Assembly (NCBI GenBank): GCA_001792895.1
Contig: MARA01000008.1
Location: 1-64,000, forward strand
Direction of reading: 5' to 3'
DNA from: Lentinus brumalis
Lineage: Eukaryota; Basidiomycota; Agaricomycetes; Polyporales; Polyporaceae
Length of the DNA: 64,000 bases
The first letter of the stretch is position 1. Each line of letters opens with the position of its first letter. This document shows, piece after piece, positions 34,942 to 46,889 of the stretch. Under the pieces are notes generated by a model. That model was given only the letters and a program-made list of their open reading frames with translations. It had not been told where the DNA came from and ran no database searches. The translations under genes and the position numbers were made by a program.

Positions 34942-37412
34942 ATGAGTTTCTCTGGTACCCACACGAGCCCCAAAAGCGTCAGCCAAGCGGCGGCTGCCCA
35001 AGATGGCAACGAAAAGGCTACCATTGCCCAAGTTGTGAGTGTCTCCGCATGCTTCCGCAAGTGAGCTGCACTTGTCTGACGACGTATGGTCGCTATCAGG
35101 ATGAGATGAACGATAAGGAGACCGATTCTGACATTGCGACGTGGAGCTTTCCCACTCCCGAGGTGAGTATGAATATTAATCGCATCGGCTTCGTTCCCTT
35201 GGGAGACGTCAACAACACCAATGCATGCGCGGTCCTTGAACGCCTCTCCTACATCATCGGGCGGTCGCACTAGTAGCAGCCTCGATATGACCGTCGCAAC
35301 GCGACTCGTCGGAGTGACATTCTGTCATCTCGCTGCTAGACCCAACTCAAACTGATTGCTATGTCCAGGCCATCCGAGAGGAACTATCAAAGGAGTTCAC
35401 CGACGAACAGAAGGAGAAGGTCTGGACCGAATGCGCAGAAGCCGTGAAGACGTCTTATGACCAGCTCCTGGGCCGGTGGAAGGAGGAAATGGATACTTTG
35501 CTCGTCTATGTGAGTGAAATCGTACATACGAACATCGAACAATACTCTGATAACTCCTCAGGCTGGTGTTTCTTCAGCGGTGCTGACCGCTTTTAACGTG
35601 GAGTCATACCATCTCCTCCAGCCAGACCCTACGGACCCCACGCTCGCGGTACTGAAGCAGATCTCTGCGCAACTCAACGGGTACACCTTCACTTCTCCGT
35701 TTATGAACGCGACCCATACCGCGAGGCCTGGCGACTTGATTCAATCACCGTTCCAGGCCCCCGCGTCTGCCGTCTGGCTGAACTCGCTGTGGTTCTCCAG
35801 TCTGGTCTTCAGCTTCGCCTCAGCGTTACTCGCTCTCTTCGTCAAGCAGTGGATCTACGAAGCCGTGGTCCCAGGAACCTCCCGTGAGAGCGCGCGGCTG
35901 CGGCAGTACCGTCTGAACGGACTGCGGAAGTGGCGCGTCGGGACGATAGTCGTCACTCTCCCCATACTGTTGCAGCTCGCTTCCGTGCTCTTCCTCACGG
36001 GACTACTGGTTCTCCTTTGGACATTGCACAGTACCGTAGCGGCTATAACGTCGCTTCTAGTCGCTCTCGTCTTCACTTTCTTCCTCGGCTTCACCATCCT
36101 ACCGGTGCTCAAGAGCGACTGCTCGTATCGGTCTCCTGCTTCCTTCGCCATCTATACAGTGCTGAAGTACACCCGCAACGAGGCCTTACGGGCGATTCGT
36201 CGCTTGTGTAAGGTGATCTACGGATGGACCACGCATTGGGCGGCATGTGTCGGCCAGCCCCATCTCGACCGTCTGGGTGATTTCGCGTATACTGTCTACG
36301 ACGACATGCCGACTTGGCGTGGTCGGGACAAGAATGCAATCTACGACCAGCTTGGTACTCTTGATCGAGCCATAGTAACGACGGCATACATCACTACGGC
36401 CGACAGCAAATTTCTGGCCTCCATGCCCACCATCTTCTCTGACCTTCCCTTGGATCAAGTCGGGAGATGCTTCGCAGATCTTTTCGACTTCATGCAGGCC
36501 GAGTTGGGATATACGAATTTTCCAGAAGCACACGCGGATCCCGTCACCATCCCGTTATGCGTGTCGTACGGCCTGCGCTACATGCTAGCAAGGTCCGACA
36601 AGGGCACGGATGCGTGGAAGAGCGACGTAGAGGTCGTGTTTTATCACTTCTTCATTGGAGATAGGATAACGGACCGGCTGGCAGAGCTTGCATGCAAGTC
36701 GCTCTGTCATCTCGGGGTGGAGTATCAGGCCTATCCCCGTCTCTTTGGCCTTGCATACTCGACACTGGAGTCTATGTACGAGGAACAGGGAGCTCGTCAC
36801 ACGTTTGATACCCTCTGTCACGGTGCGTTCGCTGATATGCACTGGTGGGCTCTGCTGACGTCTATTCTACCTTCAGTCAAAGCGATGTACGAGGCCAAAA
36901 TGGCCGCATGGGATCCGTCTGTGGGTTTTGATTCGTTCAGAGATACGACTCCGGCCATATATGTTCTCTTGCATTGCATCCGCGAGACAGTCTCCGGCCA
37001 TTCTCAGCTCTCACCTTCACAGACCGACGCAATGCTCGCATGGGGTCAGGACGAACTCACCCGGTTGCGGCAATGGCTGTGCGATCTGGAATGGAGCGGG
37101 CTGCACAGAGAATGTCTCGCGGTCTCGGGAGATATCGCATGTGTCCTCGCATTCCCTCACGTAGCTTCCGACTTTCTGGTCAGGAACATCGTCGATCCGC
37201 TCATTGCATTGGCCTCAATGCCTTCAGGTCTCAAGATGGTGTCCGGAGAGCTTGTATCTGCCGTGGAGGATTCGTGGTTTGCTGCGCGGTTGGCATACCC
37301 ACAATCGGCAGACCCGAATGCATTGTATCTGTGGTGTTCAGGCTTGGACCGCATTGATGGACGATTAAATGAGTTGCGGGCGGAGATCTGCACGGACCCA
37401 GTAACTGTCTAG
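34942..37412 (+). CDS. DUF6535-domain membrane protein, copy C, intact
   Basis: Exons 34942-35034, 35100-35162, 35369-35509, 35562-36822 and 36877-37412 give 697 residues. Same layout as copy B: a short variable N-terminus, an ATWSFPTPE exon, a helical exon 3, then membrane helices beginning at AVWLNSLWFSSLVFSFASAL. It belongs with copy E in a second subtype: last exon start VKAMYEAKMAAWDPS, QPHLDRLGDFAYTVYDDMP in the linker, and an end in CTDPVTV. Oddity: the last intron (36823-36876) is 54 nt, a multiple of three with no stop, so an unspliced mRNA would still encode a full protein with 18 extra residues. Function unknown. Confidence 0.9.
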
Positions 37413-37439
37413 CTAGACGCGCGCCCTCATCACTGTTTA

Positions 37440-40400
37440 GCCAGCATGAGATATATTGCCTCTTCTTCCATCTGCATCGTTTTAGGATCGAGTCAGAGGC
37501 ACGGGGCGGGCCAGGAGGTTGATAGGCTGGCCAATGACGAAGCTGCTGGGGTGGACAGGGACCTGCCTGGCTGCGGAGGATGTGTGCGGGAGGGCGGCGG
37601 GGCAGGGGAGAGATGGGGGCGTATAAGTAGTAGACGGCTATATGGTAAGGAGACCGGGAGAACAGATATCGGAGTCCGTCAAGAGCGAGGCGGGGAAATG
37701 GTGCTTGAATCGGCACGTAGTGCACAAATCAAGACGGTCTTAAAATGGCTAAAGCTCTGGACAACACAAGTAGCTATATACGACGCGACATGGACGTCTG
37801 GCCGGTGCCTGTAGACATACAAGTTGTGCAGAGTTCAGACAGGCGTCGAATGCTGGTTCAACTTGGCGTCTCATGGAACAGTCGGACTTTGCCGAGGATG
37901 AGTATGGAGCCGCCCAAGTTGCTCCTCCCGCCACAATCTCGTCCTCGAACCCAGTACTTCTCGTCTTCGTCCGGCCTCTGTCTCCTGCTGTAACTTCAAT
38001 CTGCGCTCGTGTGAGACACTCGTTGGTGGCGAGCTCGCAGTTTCGTACACGCGGTTCAAAGCAACGACACGCAAAGTCCGTCCGAGTCAATCTTGGGCCT
38101 TTGCACCGAGCCCAGATGCTAAGTGCCAGGATGGAAATCGCAAGGTTGGTATGGTGAGAGCTTTTCGATGGCAGAGTGCGCAGGGGAGGTATAGGTAGGT
38201 CGTCATCTATTCTCTACCCGTGATATCTCGTCACTTACGTATCTCACGACCAGCTTTTCCGGACGACCATCACCTGTGGCATACGGCATTGTAAGGACCC
38301 TGAATGGTCAGTCGTACATCATTTGGAGGTCAGTCCCCTTCGATCGCGGTGTTGATTGCTGTTCATGTTCATGCCAGTTGTACATCGCCCTGATGTTATT
38401 GTAAATGTACTCGACGACGGGAGCACACTGGGAAAACTAGCAGAGAGTCCTTCAATCAGGTACGTCTGCTGATTTTTGTTCCCTTCTACCCCTGTTGAGA
38501 GGCTCCCCCCGCCGTAGAGACATGCGTCGGCTTCAGTCGCAAGTGTCAAGATCGGCTTTGGGGTCACCTTTGTAGAGCAGAAGGAGTTACCTTCACCTCC
38601 TGCGTACGTCTGTATGGACCTGGGTGGGGCTGCGAGTGCATGCTGATAGACTGTGGACAGTGCGATCAGTTCAAAGCCGCGTGGAACGAGTACCCTCCGA
38701 CTGCGATTGCTAGGACACACGGGGACCTGTAGCTATGGCGGCTAGTACCTAAGCTATACCTTGGAGGACAACCTTGTGCTATTCATCTGTGAGTCTCGCT
38801 GACCAACCATAACTTGTCGCTGCAGCGGCTGATACAGGTTTCAGCATCCGCCTGACCGTGCTAGCGCTATCGCCACCTCTACGTGAAGTACTCGAGCGCG
38901 ACAATGACTGAGGGATCGTCACCGAGTTTTGTCGATTTTGAATCGTGACGGTATGTACTCAGCCGTCACTAGGAACTACTTATGAGTAACTTATCGGCAT
39001 GGTACTGACTCCCGCAGACTCGCAAGTGCTTGTTTCGCTGCGAATGATTGAGGAGGAGCGCGTGAAGCACCTTGCTGACTTCCCGCTGCGCATGCTTCTC
39101 ACCGAGCTCGCTATCGAACGAGCAAGAAGGTGACCTCGGAGGGAGGCATGGCCAAGCTTCGCAGGACCGGTGAGTACCCTCTGTCGACACATGCACGACT
39201 GTGGCTGAATTTTCAGTAGAAGGGGGTTCTTTAAAATGGGCATGTCGAACGGCTCGTTCAGCCGCGTCCTGGTTGGCCCACCCATTCCCAGAGCTGCGTC
39301 GGCAAACGTCTTTCGTCTTGACCCCAACCGAAAGAGCACGAATGTGGTCACCAGCATGGATCCTTCGGACAGACTCCTTCAACGGATCGCATCGTGTTAC
39401 TCCACGCCGCAGGCCCATGAGCTCCCTCTACACTTCGATCATCTCATTCGCGAGGCCCGACGCTGACTCCTGAGGAGCAGGAAGATTGAGTCGTTGCCGT
39501 ATTCTCTCGCCGACGCGCTGCGAGCAATCATACATCTGCAATCCCGAACTCTCCATGGGGTCGTACTCATGTGCAGCTCGCTTCGCTTCTCTCCGCAGCT
39601 AACCACAGGACGATCTTCATATCGTGAGTCGTCCAGTCCGTTCCCTCCCTCTGCGGCTCCAGTCTGAAGATGGTCGAGCAGCAGTCGTTAAAGCGCTTTT
39701 TGGCTTCTGACGAAGGACGTCTCTCACAGAAGCTCAGCACTAGACTCGCGAGACCTGCAACAACAACCGCAGGTCCGGACATTGCGGAGGCTACGGGTGG
39801 GGGAGTTTCTCGGGAAGCAGGAGACATTGTTGTCTCAAGCTGCGCAAGAGGAGTCATGGTGTGGCGAGACTCAGGAGTATGCCCTTTCAGTCGCCGTGAT
39901 CCACTCGCGGCACGCTGGTGCGCATCTGGGACTACGTTGTTTGCGTCTGATCCTTCCGTTGGGCCGACTGAGGACATCACGATGGAATAGTGGGTCAGAG
40001 CTACTCGATACGAAGGAGGAGGAAGCGTGTAGAGATGGGGCCTTGCATTCATGGGATGCCCGCGGGGGCGATAGAGTCTGCTGCAGGGAGTTGGTCCTGG
40101 CTGGTTCGATGGTACGTCTAAGCCTTACGCTTTCATTCTCCTGACATCGACTCCCGAAACATAGGACGTCCGAGCCATGCTACATCGCTTGCCGGCAGAG
40201 TGACAAGAGATTGCGCTGCGCAATCTCGGATAGCTTCACGGTCCTGCCCAAGGTCTCGCTGCAGCATGGCCATCTCTTCGATCTCCCGATGTCGCGCATT
40301 GTGAAGGACGAATCCGCTCAATAGGGGCATTGCCAGCTCCTTGGCATACAATGGCGACGTTGACTCGTTGTGCCTCCTATGCAGGACGGTCGACCTCGGG

Positions 40401-41080
40401 AGTACATTTGGCACACGTCCTCACAGGCCACGCTCCCGCCTGTATGTCGCCACTCTGTCCATCTGACCACGTTTACTGTCTCCAGCCCGCTGGCGCAGCT
40501 TCGAACACGCTCTGCTACCTTCTTGTCGCCAGCATACGGTCTATCCTCCTTGCCCGACACCCGCGCATGGCACGTTCACGCACAGCTCTCCGGCCCTCCC
40601 TTCTCTATCTGCATCGGCTGTCCAGTGCCAGCCCAGCAGACCGCCTCTCATGCCCTTCCGCGACTCGCTCCAAGCAGGCCGCCCGGCCCATCTCCTGCAT
40701 CCCCCACAGTAAAAGTCTCCGCGGCTCTGCATCTTCGCGCGTACACTCCCTACCGGCGCCGAGCTCTGCCCGCCGCGCAACGTACCCAAGACGTCGCGCG
40801 CGTACCGCTTGGGAACCCAGGACGTTGTCTTCAGTGGTACAATACGTCAATCAAGCGCGAGCCTGTCCCGTTCTCTCGAGCTCACGGCCTCTTTGGCTGC
40901 ATAGATACTGAGAACATCCGGCGTTCTCCCGTTGACGGCGCCCTCTCGCATTCGAGCTTGCTATGTGAGCTCCGGGCGCAATCCTGCACCCGTCCTACAT
41001 CCTGCTACCCAAACGTCTCATCGCCCTCGCCGTCACATTCGACATAGCAACTAGCAGCTAGCTATACTCAGGCGGAGGAA
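37440..41080 (+). pseudogene. Spacer pseudogene copy 2, unrecognised family
   Basis: Counterpart of copies at 24640-28960 and 46890-51300. The 3' flank of gene C (ATGAGATATATTGCC, 37446) is shared with gene E. Further shared landmarks are CGGACTTTGCCGAGGATGAG (37882), CGCAAAGTCCGTCCGAGTC (38070) and CCGGACGACCATCACCTGTG (38259). Reading frames are short and broken. A stretch near 39000-39110 (SQVLVSLRMIEEERVKHLAD) looks like an old exon. I cannot name the family. Confidence 0.6.
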
Positions 41081-41385
41081 GGTCAGCTTCGACCTGTATA
41101 CAAGCAGAAGCCGGGACGGACGTTGCCCTGGGTCCTGTATGCCTGTCGGATCCAGTCTGTATGCTGCTACGCCGCTTTGCATCTGAATCTATGTCCTCCT
41201 CTATCTTCCCTGTCCTCCGAGGGCTCGAGGGTTTGACAGCTTGAAAGAACAATGGGTTGGAGACGGACACGCAGCAGCGGAGAGCCCATTTGAGCTGGAG
41301 GACGACGGACTTGGTACGGTGAGATGTGGATCTCAACTTGCGTACTACGAGTACATACAGTACCTACAGACTCCGAGTCCTTCAA
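41081..41385. other. Spacer before DUF6535 gene D
   Basis: Nothing recognised in about 300 bp. Confidence 0.4.
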
Positions 41386-41625
41386 GCGTCTCTCATGCGC
41401 GATGCGCTCAAGGCCGTGGCACAGGATTAGTATCGCCTTACGTCGTGTACTTGTGTTTTTCCAACATGTTGACCTCGTGGTGTGGCCAGTTGATCGCCAA
41501 CAAGCTGGGAAGGAGCCTAGAAGAGGCGTGGTGGCCGAGGATGGAGAGCCTCGAGTAGGCCAACTTCAACCTCACGCACCATCGCCCTCGCTAGGCCAGG
41601 ACACCTACGCCCAAGGGACGAAACC
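41386..41625 (+). promoter_or_regulatory. Conserved upstream region of DUF6535 gene D
   Basis: Boxes 1-3: TCTCATGCGCGATGCGCT (41391), GCTGGGAAGGAGCCTAGAAG (41504) and CCTCACGCACC (41571). Between boxes it also matches gene B over GTTGACCTCGTG, so B and D share the longest upstream homology. Confidence 0.6.
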
Positions 41626-44192
41626 ATGAGTTCCATGAGTCTCAGTCAAGTCCAGGACGGCGGGGAGAAAGCTGGTGTTGCTCAAGTTGTGAGTGTCTCC
41701 GCATACTTCCGCCATTGAGCTGGACTTATATGAAAGCTATCAGGACGAGAAGGACGATATGGACACCATGCCTGACATCACGGCGTGGAGCTTTCCCACT
41801 CCCGAGGTGAGTACGAATCTTAGATATGTTGCTATCATCTTCGTTCCCTGCGGAACTGTCCACCAAAATTGCGCGATTTCGCTCGAAACACCTCTCCTCC
41901 ATCACCAGCACATTAACACGTCCTTCCGGTTTGCGTGAGCCTACGCAGCGTCATGAAGGGACGGTATGGATGGCGTTCGCACTCGCAACCACCGTCGCCA
42001 CCATGTTCGTGATGGACTTCGGTCCCGAAGGGTGGTGTGAAGACGCATAACGCAACACTTCGTGATCTGATAGCTGTACCGCAACTCATCCGAGTCGCGC
42101 TACATTATCTCACTGGTAGTGATTACTCGTGCTAATATCCAACCGCAGGCTATTCGAGAGGAACTGTCCACGGAGTTCAATACCGAACAGAAGGAGAAGG
42201 TGTGGTCGGAGGCTGCTGAAGCTGTGAGGACGTCCTATGACCAGCTCCTGGGTCGATGGAAGGAGGAAATGGACACTCTGCTCATCTATGTGAGCGACAA
42301 TTTGGACAAAGATCGACCTGAATACTCATCGCTATTCAGGCCGGTGTTTCTTCAGCGGTGCTGACTGCTTTCAACGTGGAGTCATACCACCTCCTCCAGC
42401 CAGATTCTACGGACCCCACACTCGCGGTACTGAAGGAGATCTCCGCGCAACTCAATGGTTACACCATGACACCGCCCTACTTGAATTCCACCCATACCGT
42501 TGGGCCTGGCGACCTTACTCAAGCACCGGCCTGGCAGGCACCCGCGTCCGCCGTCTGGCTGAATTCGTTGTGGTTCTCCAGCCTGGTCTTCAGCTTTGCC
42601 GCAGCGTTGCTGGCCCTCTTCGTCAAGCAGTGGATATATGAAGCGATGGTCGGAGGAACGTCTCGCGAGAGCGCACGGCTGCGGCAGTACCGTCTCAGCG
42701 GGCTGTTCAAGTGGCGCGTGGGGACGATAGTCGTCGTTCTTCCTATCCTGCTTCAGCTCGCTTCCGTGCTCTTCTTGGCTGGACTACTGGTTCTCCTTTG
42801 GACATTGAACAACACGGTTGCCGCCATCACATCAGTCCTCATCGCTTTCTTCTTCACCTTCTTCCTCAGTGTCACCCTCCTACCAGTCTTCAACAGCAAC
42901 TGCTCTTATCGATCTCCTGCATCCTTCGCTATCTACACATCGCTCAGATATACCCGCAACACGGTCCTACGGGCGATTCGTTCCGTCTGTAAGCCCATCT
43001 TCAGGTGGTGCACGCAGGCGGGGGCATGGCTCAACGTCACCCGGTCGCACTTTGACCGTCTGGGTAATTTTGCATATGACCGCTATGATAATATGCCGAC
43101 TTGGCGTGGCAGGGACCAGAACGAGATTCAACAGCATCGAGGCACTCTTGACCGTCGTATCATCACGACGGCGTACACCACCACGGCCGACAAGAAATAC
43201 TTGACATCTATGCCGGTCATCTTCTCCGACTTACCCTTCGACGAAGTGGCTATGTGCTTCGCCGACATACGCGACTTTATGGAGGCTGAGTGGGGTCAGT
43301 GGCATCTTCCAGAACGACCGCAAGACCGGGATACAATTACCCTCCCCTTGTGCTCACTGTACGGCCTCCGACATATGCTCGCAAGATCCGAGAAGGTCCC
43401 CGGGTGGACACTCCTCGTTACGATCATCTTTCGTCATTTCTTCATCGGCGAGGAGCACACCGAAAAATTGGCTGAGCTCGCCTGTAAGACGCTCTTCCAG
43501 CTGTCGCTAGAGGACCGGGAAAATCGCTACCTGTTCGGCAAGGCATATAGGACGCTGGAGTGCATGTATGACGAGCAAGGAGCTCGCCACACATATGATA
43601 CCCTGGCTCATGGTGCGTAACGTTGTATGATGGGGGTGCGCTTGAACTGATGTCTATTCGACGGCAAGCTAAAGCGGCGTATGAGGTGGAAATGGCCGCG
43701 TGGGACCCATCTCTGGGCTTCCCTTCATTCAGAGACACCACCCAGGCGATCTTCATCCTCTTGCACTACGTGCGTGCCACAATCTCCGGCCAGTCTCGGC
43801 TTTCCCCCTCCCAGACCAGTGCGATGCTCGCATGGGGTCAGCAGGAACTCTCCCGCCTGCATCAGTGGGTGCGAGATTTGAAGTGGAATGGGCTCCACAA
43901 ATGGTGTCTCGCGATTCCAGGCGATCGTGCTGCCGTTCTGGCTTTTCCCCACGTAGCGTCTCGGTACCTCGTCCGAAACCTCATAGACCCGCTCATCGCA
44001 TTGTGCACGATGCCCGGTGGTCGTGCGCTGGTGTCAGCAGAGCTTGTCACTGCCATTGAGCACACGTGGGTCTCTGCACGTCTGGCATACCCACACTCAG
44101 TCGACGCCGATGCCCGGACTGTATGGTGTACAGCGCTGGATAGCATCGATGCTCGGTTGGCGGAGCTGAGGGCTATGTTCTCGAAGAGTTGA
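41626..44192 (+). CDS. DUF6535-domain membrane protein, copy D, intact
   Basis: Exons 41626-41688, 41744-41806, 42149-42289, 42340-43612 and 43669-44192 give 687 residues. Subtype B/D: the linker reads RYDNMPTWRGRDQNEI and the last exon opens AKAAYEVEMAAWDPS and ends at an FSKS terminus. The N-terminus is shorter than in other copies (21 residues in exon 1). Intron 2 is long (342 nt) compared with 134-226 nt in B, C and E. Membrane helices are as in copy B. Function unknown. Confidence 0.9.
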
Positions 44193-44289
44193 GCTTCAGA
44201 TTGCGCGAGATTGGTACACGCAGTTTGTAACTCCCGTAGCACCGTCGAGCTCTCTGGCTGCAGTCCGGCCGTGGGCTCTACGAACTCCT

Positions 44290-44476
44290 TCAAGCATCTC
44301 TCACGCGCGTTGCGCTCGAGGCAGTGGCACAGCTGCACAGGATCGCGACGTCCACTTCAGTAAGTAGAGGAGTGTATTGAGCGTCACCCAGGCTGGGAAG
44401 GAGCCTACTACTTATATTACCTCACGCACTGCAGTCGATCGATAAAGAACTCCGTCTGAGAGACTCGGACGACACC
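44290..44476 (+). promoter_or_regulatory. Conserved upstream region of DUF6535 gene E
   Basis: Boxes 1-3: CTCTCACGCGCGTTGCGCT (44297), GCTGGGAAGGAGCCTACTAC (44391) and CCTCACGCACTGCAGTCGA (44421). As for B/C, the gap from the D stop to the E start is only about 285 bp. Confidence 0.6.
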
Positions 44477-46889
44477 ATGAGTTCCTCTCCGGGTTCCCAC
44501 ACGACCTGCAACTGCAACAATGCCAGTCAAGCGGAGGTCGTCCACAATGGCAACAGAAAAGCCGACGCTGCCCAAATTGTGAGTGTCTCCGCATCCTTCC
44601 GGCTGGCCTTCTCTTATGATGTATGACCGCTATCAGGATGAGAAGAAAGACACGGAGGCCGAGCCTGACATCACGTCTTGGAGCTTTCCCACTCCCGAGG
44701 TGAGTAGGAACCGTAGTCGCATAGCCGGCGGTCGCACCAGTATCAGCTTCATCTGGCAGTCGTAACGCGACTCGTCGGAGTGGTATCCTGTCATCTCGCT
44801 GCTAAAGCCAACTCGAACTGATCTCATATCCAGGCCATCCGAGAGGAGCTATCAAAGGAGTTCTCCAACGAGCAGAAGGAGAAGGTCTGGACCGAATGCG
44901 CTGAAGCCGTGAAGACGTCTTACGACCAGCTTTTGGGTCGGTGGAAGGAGGAGATGGACACACTGCTCGTCTATGTGAGTGTCATCCTGAACCTCGGTCG
45001 AGAGACGCGAATACTGATCACCATCCAGGCCGGTGTTTCTTCAGCAGTGCTTACCGCGTTCAACGTGGAGTCATACCATCTCCTCCAGCCAGATCCTACA
45101 GACCCCACACTCGCGGTACTGAAGCAGATCTCTGCGCAACTCAACGGGTACACCTTCACTCCTCCGTTTATGAACGCGACCCATACCGCGAGGCCTGGCG
45201 ACTTGATTCAATCACCGTTCCGGGCCCCCGCGTCCGCCGTCTGGCTGAACTCGTTGTGGTTCTCCAGCTTGGTCTTCAGCTTCGCCTCAGCGTTACTCGC
45301 TCTCTTCGTCAAGCAGTGGATCTATGAAGCACTGGTCCCAGGAACCTCCCGTGAGAGCGCGCGGCTGCGGCAGTACCGTCTGAACGGACTGCGGAAGTGG
45401 CGTGTCGGGACGATAGTCGTCATCCTCCCCATACTGCTCCAGCTCGCTTCCGTGCTCTTCCTCACGGGGCTACTAGTTCTTCTTTGGACGCTACAAAGTA
45501 CCGTAGCGGCTATAACGTCGCTTCTAGTCGCTCTGGTCTTCACTTTCTTCCTCGGCTTCACCGTCCTACCGGTGCTCAAGAGCGACTGCTCGTATCGATC
45601 TCCTGCTTCCTTCGCCATCTACACGGCGCTCAGGTACACCCGCAACGAGGCCATACGGGCAAGTCGTCACTGCTGCAAGGTGATCTATGGATGGACCACG
45701 CATTGGGCGGCATGTGTCGGCCAGCCCCATCTCGACCGTCTGGGTGATTTCGCGTATACTGTCTACGACGACATGCCGACTTGGCGCGGTCGGGACAGAA
45801 ACGCAATTCACGACCATCTCGGTGCTCTCGATAGAGCCATGGTGACCACGGCGTACATCACTACAGCAGACACCAAATTTCTATCCTCCATGCCAGTGAT
45901 CTTCTCCGACCTTCCCTTGGACCAAGTTGGGAAATGTTTCGCGGATTTGCTCGACTTCATGCGGGCCGAATGGGGACATTGGCATTTGCCTGAATCACAT
46001 GGGGATCCCATCACCGTCCCGTTATGTGCGTCATACGGCCTGCGCTATATGCTTGCTAGGTCCGACAAGGGCACAGATGTGTGGAATCGCGACGTAGAGG
46101 TCGTGTTCCGTCACTTCTCGATTGGTAACAGGATAACGGAACGGCTGGCAGAGCTTGCTTGCAAATCGCTGTGTCATCTTGGAGTGGAGTACCAGGCTTA
46201 TCACCATCTATTTGGCCTCGCATACGCAACACTAAGGTCCATGTACGAAAGGCAAGGAGCTCGTCACACATTCGATACCCTCTGTCACGGTGCGTCCGCG
46301 AGTTTGCGCCAGTCGTGGGCTATACCTGACTTCTATTCGGCCTTCAGTCAAAGCCATGTACGAGGCCAAGATGGCCGCATGGGATCCGTCCGTGGGTTGT
46401 GACTCACTCAGAGATACGACTATGGCCATATACGTTCTCTTGCATTGCATCCGCACCACACTCTCCGGCCAGTCTCAACTCTCGCCGTCGCAGACAGAGG
46501 CAATGCTTGCATGGGGTCAGGGTGAACTCACCCGGGTGCGTCAATGGTTGCGCGACCTGCAGTGGAGTGGGCTGCACAGAGGATGTCTCGCGGTTTCGGG
46601 AGATATCGCAGGCCTTCTCGCATTCCCTCACGTGGCATCCCACTTTCTGTGCAAAAACATCATCGATCCACTCATTGCTTTGGCATCCATGCCTGGAGGC
46701 CTCACGATGGTGTCCGGAGAGCACGTTGCTGCTGTGGAGGATTCCTGGTCTGCTGCGCGGTTGGCATACCCGCACTCGGCAGACCCGGATGCACCGTATC
46801 TGTGGTGTTCAGGCTTGGACAGCATTGATGCACGGTTAGCTAAGTTGCGGGCAGCGATTTGCACGGACCCAGTAACTGTCTCCAGCTGA
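44477..46889 (+). CDS. DUF6535-domain membrane protein, copy E, intact
   Basis: Exons 44477-44578, 44637-44699, 44834-44974, 45029-46289 and 46348-46889 give 702 residues. It is the closest relative of copy C: the linker QPHLDRLGDFAYTVYDDMP is identical, both lack the B/D-type insertion in exon 4, and both end in CTDPVTV (E adds two Ser). Exon 1 contains a small Cys/Asn-rich stretch (TCNCNNAS) not seen in the others. The last intron is 58 nt and, unlike that of C, would break the frame if retained. Function unknown. Confidence 0.9.

Noticed and set aside
40330..41047. Plus-strand frames of about 200 residues in spacer copy 2
   Set aside because: Ser/Pro/Arg-biased, not kept in the other two spacer copies, and no start or splice structure fits.
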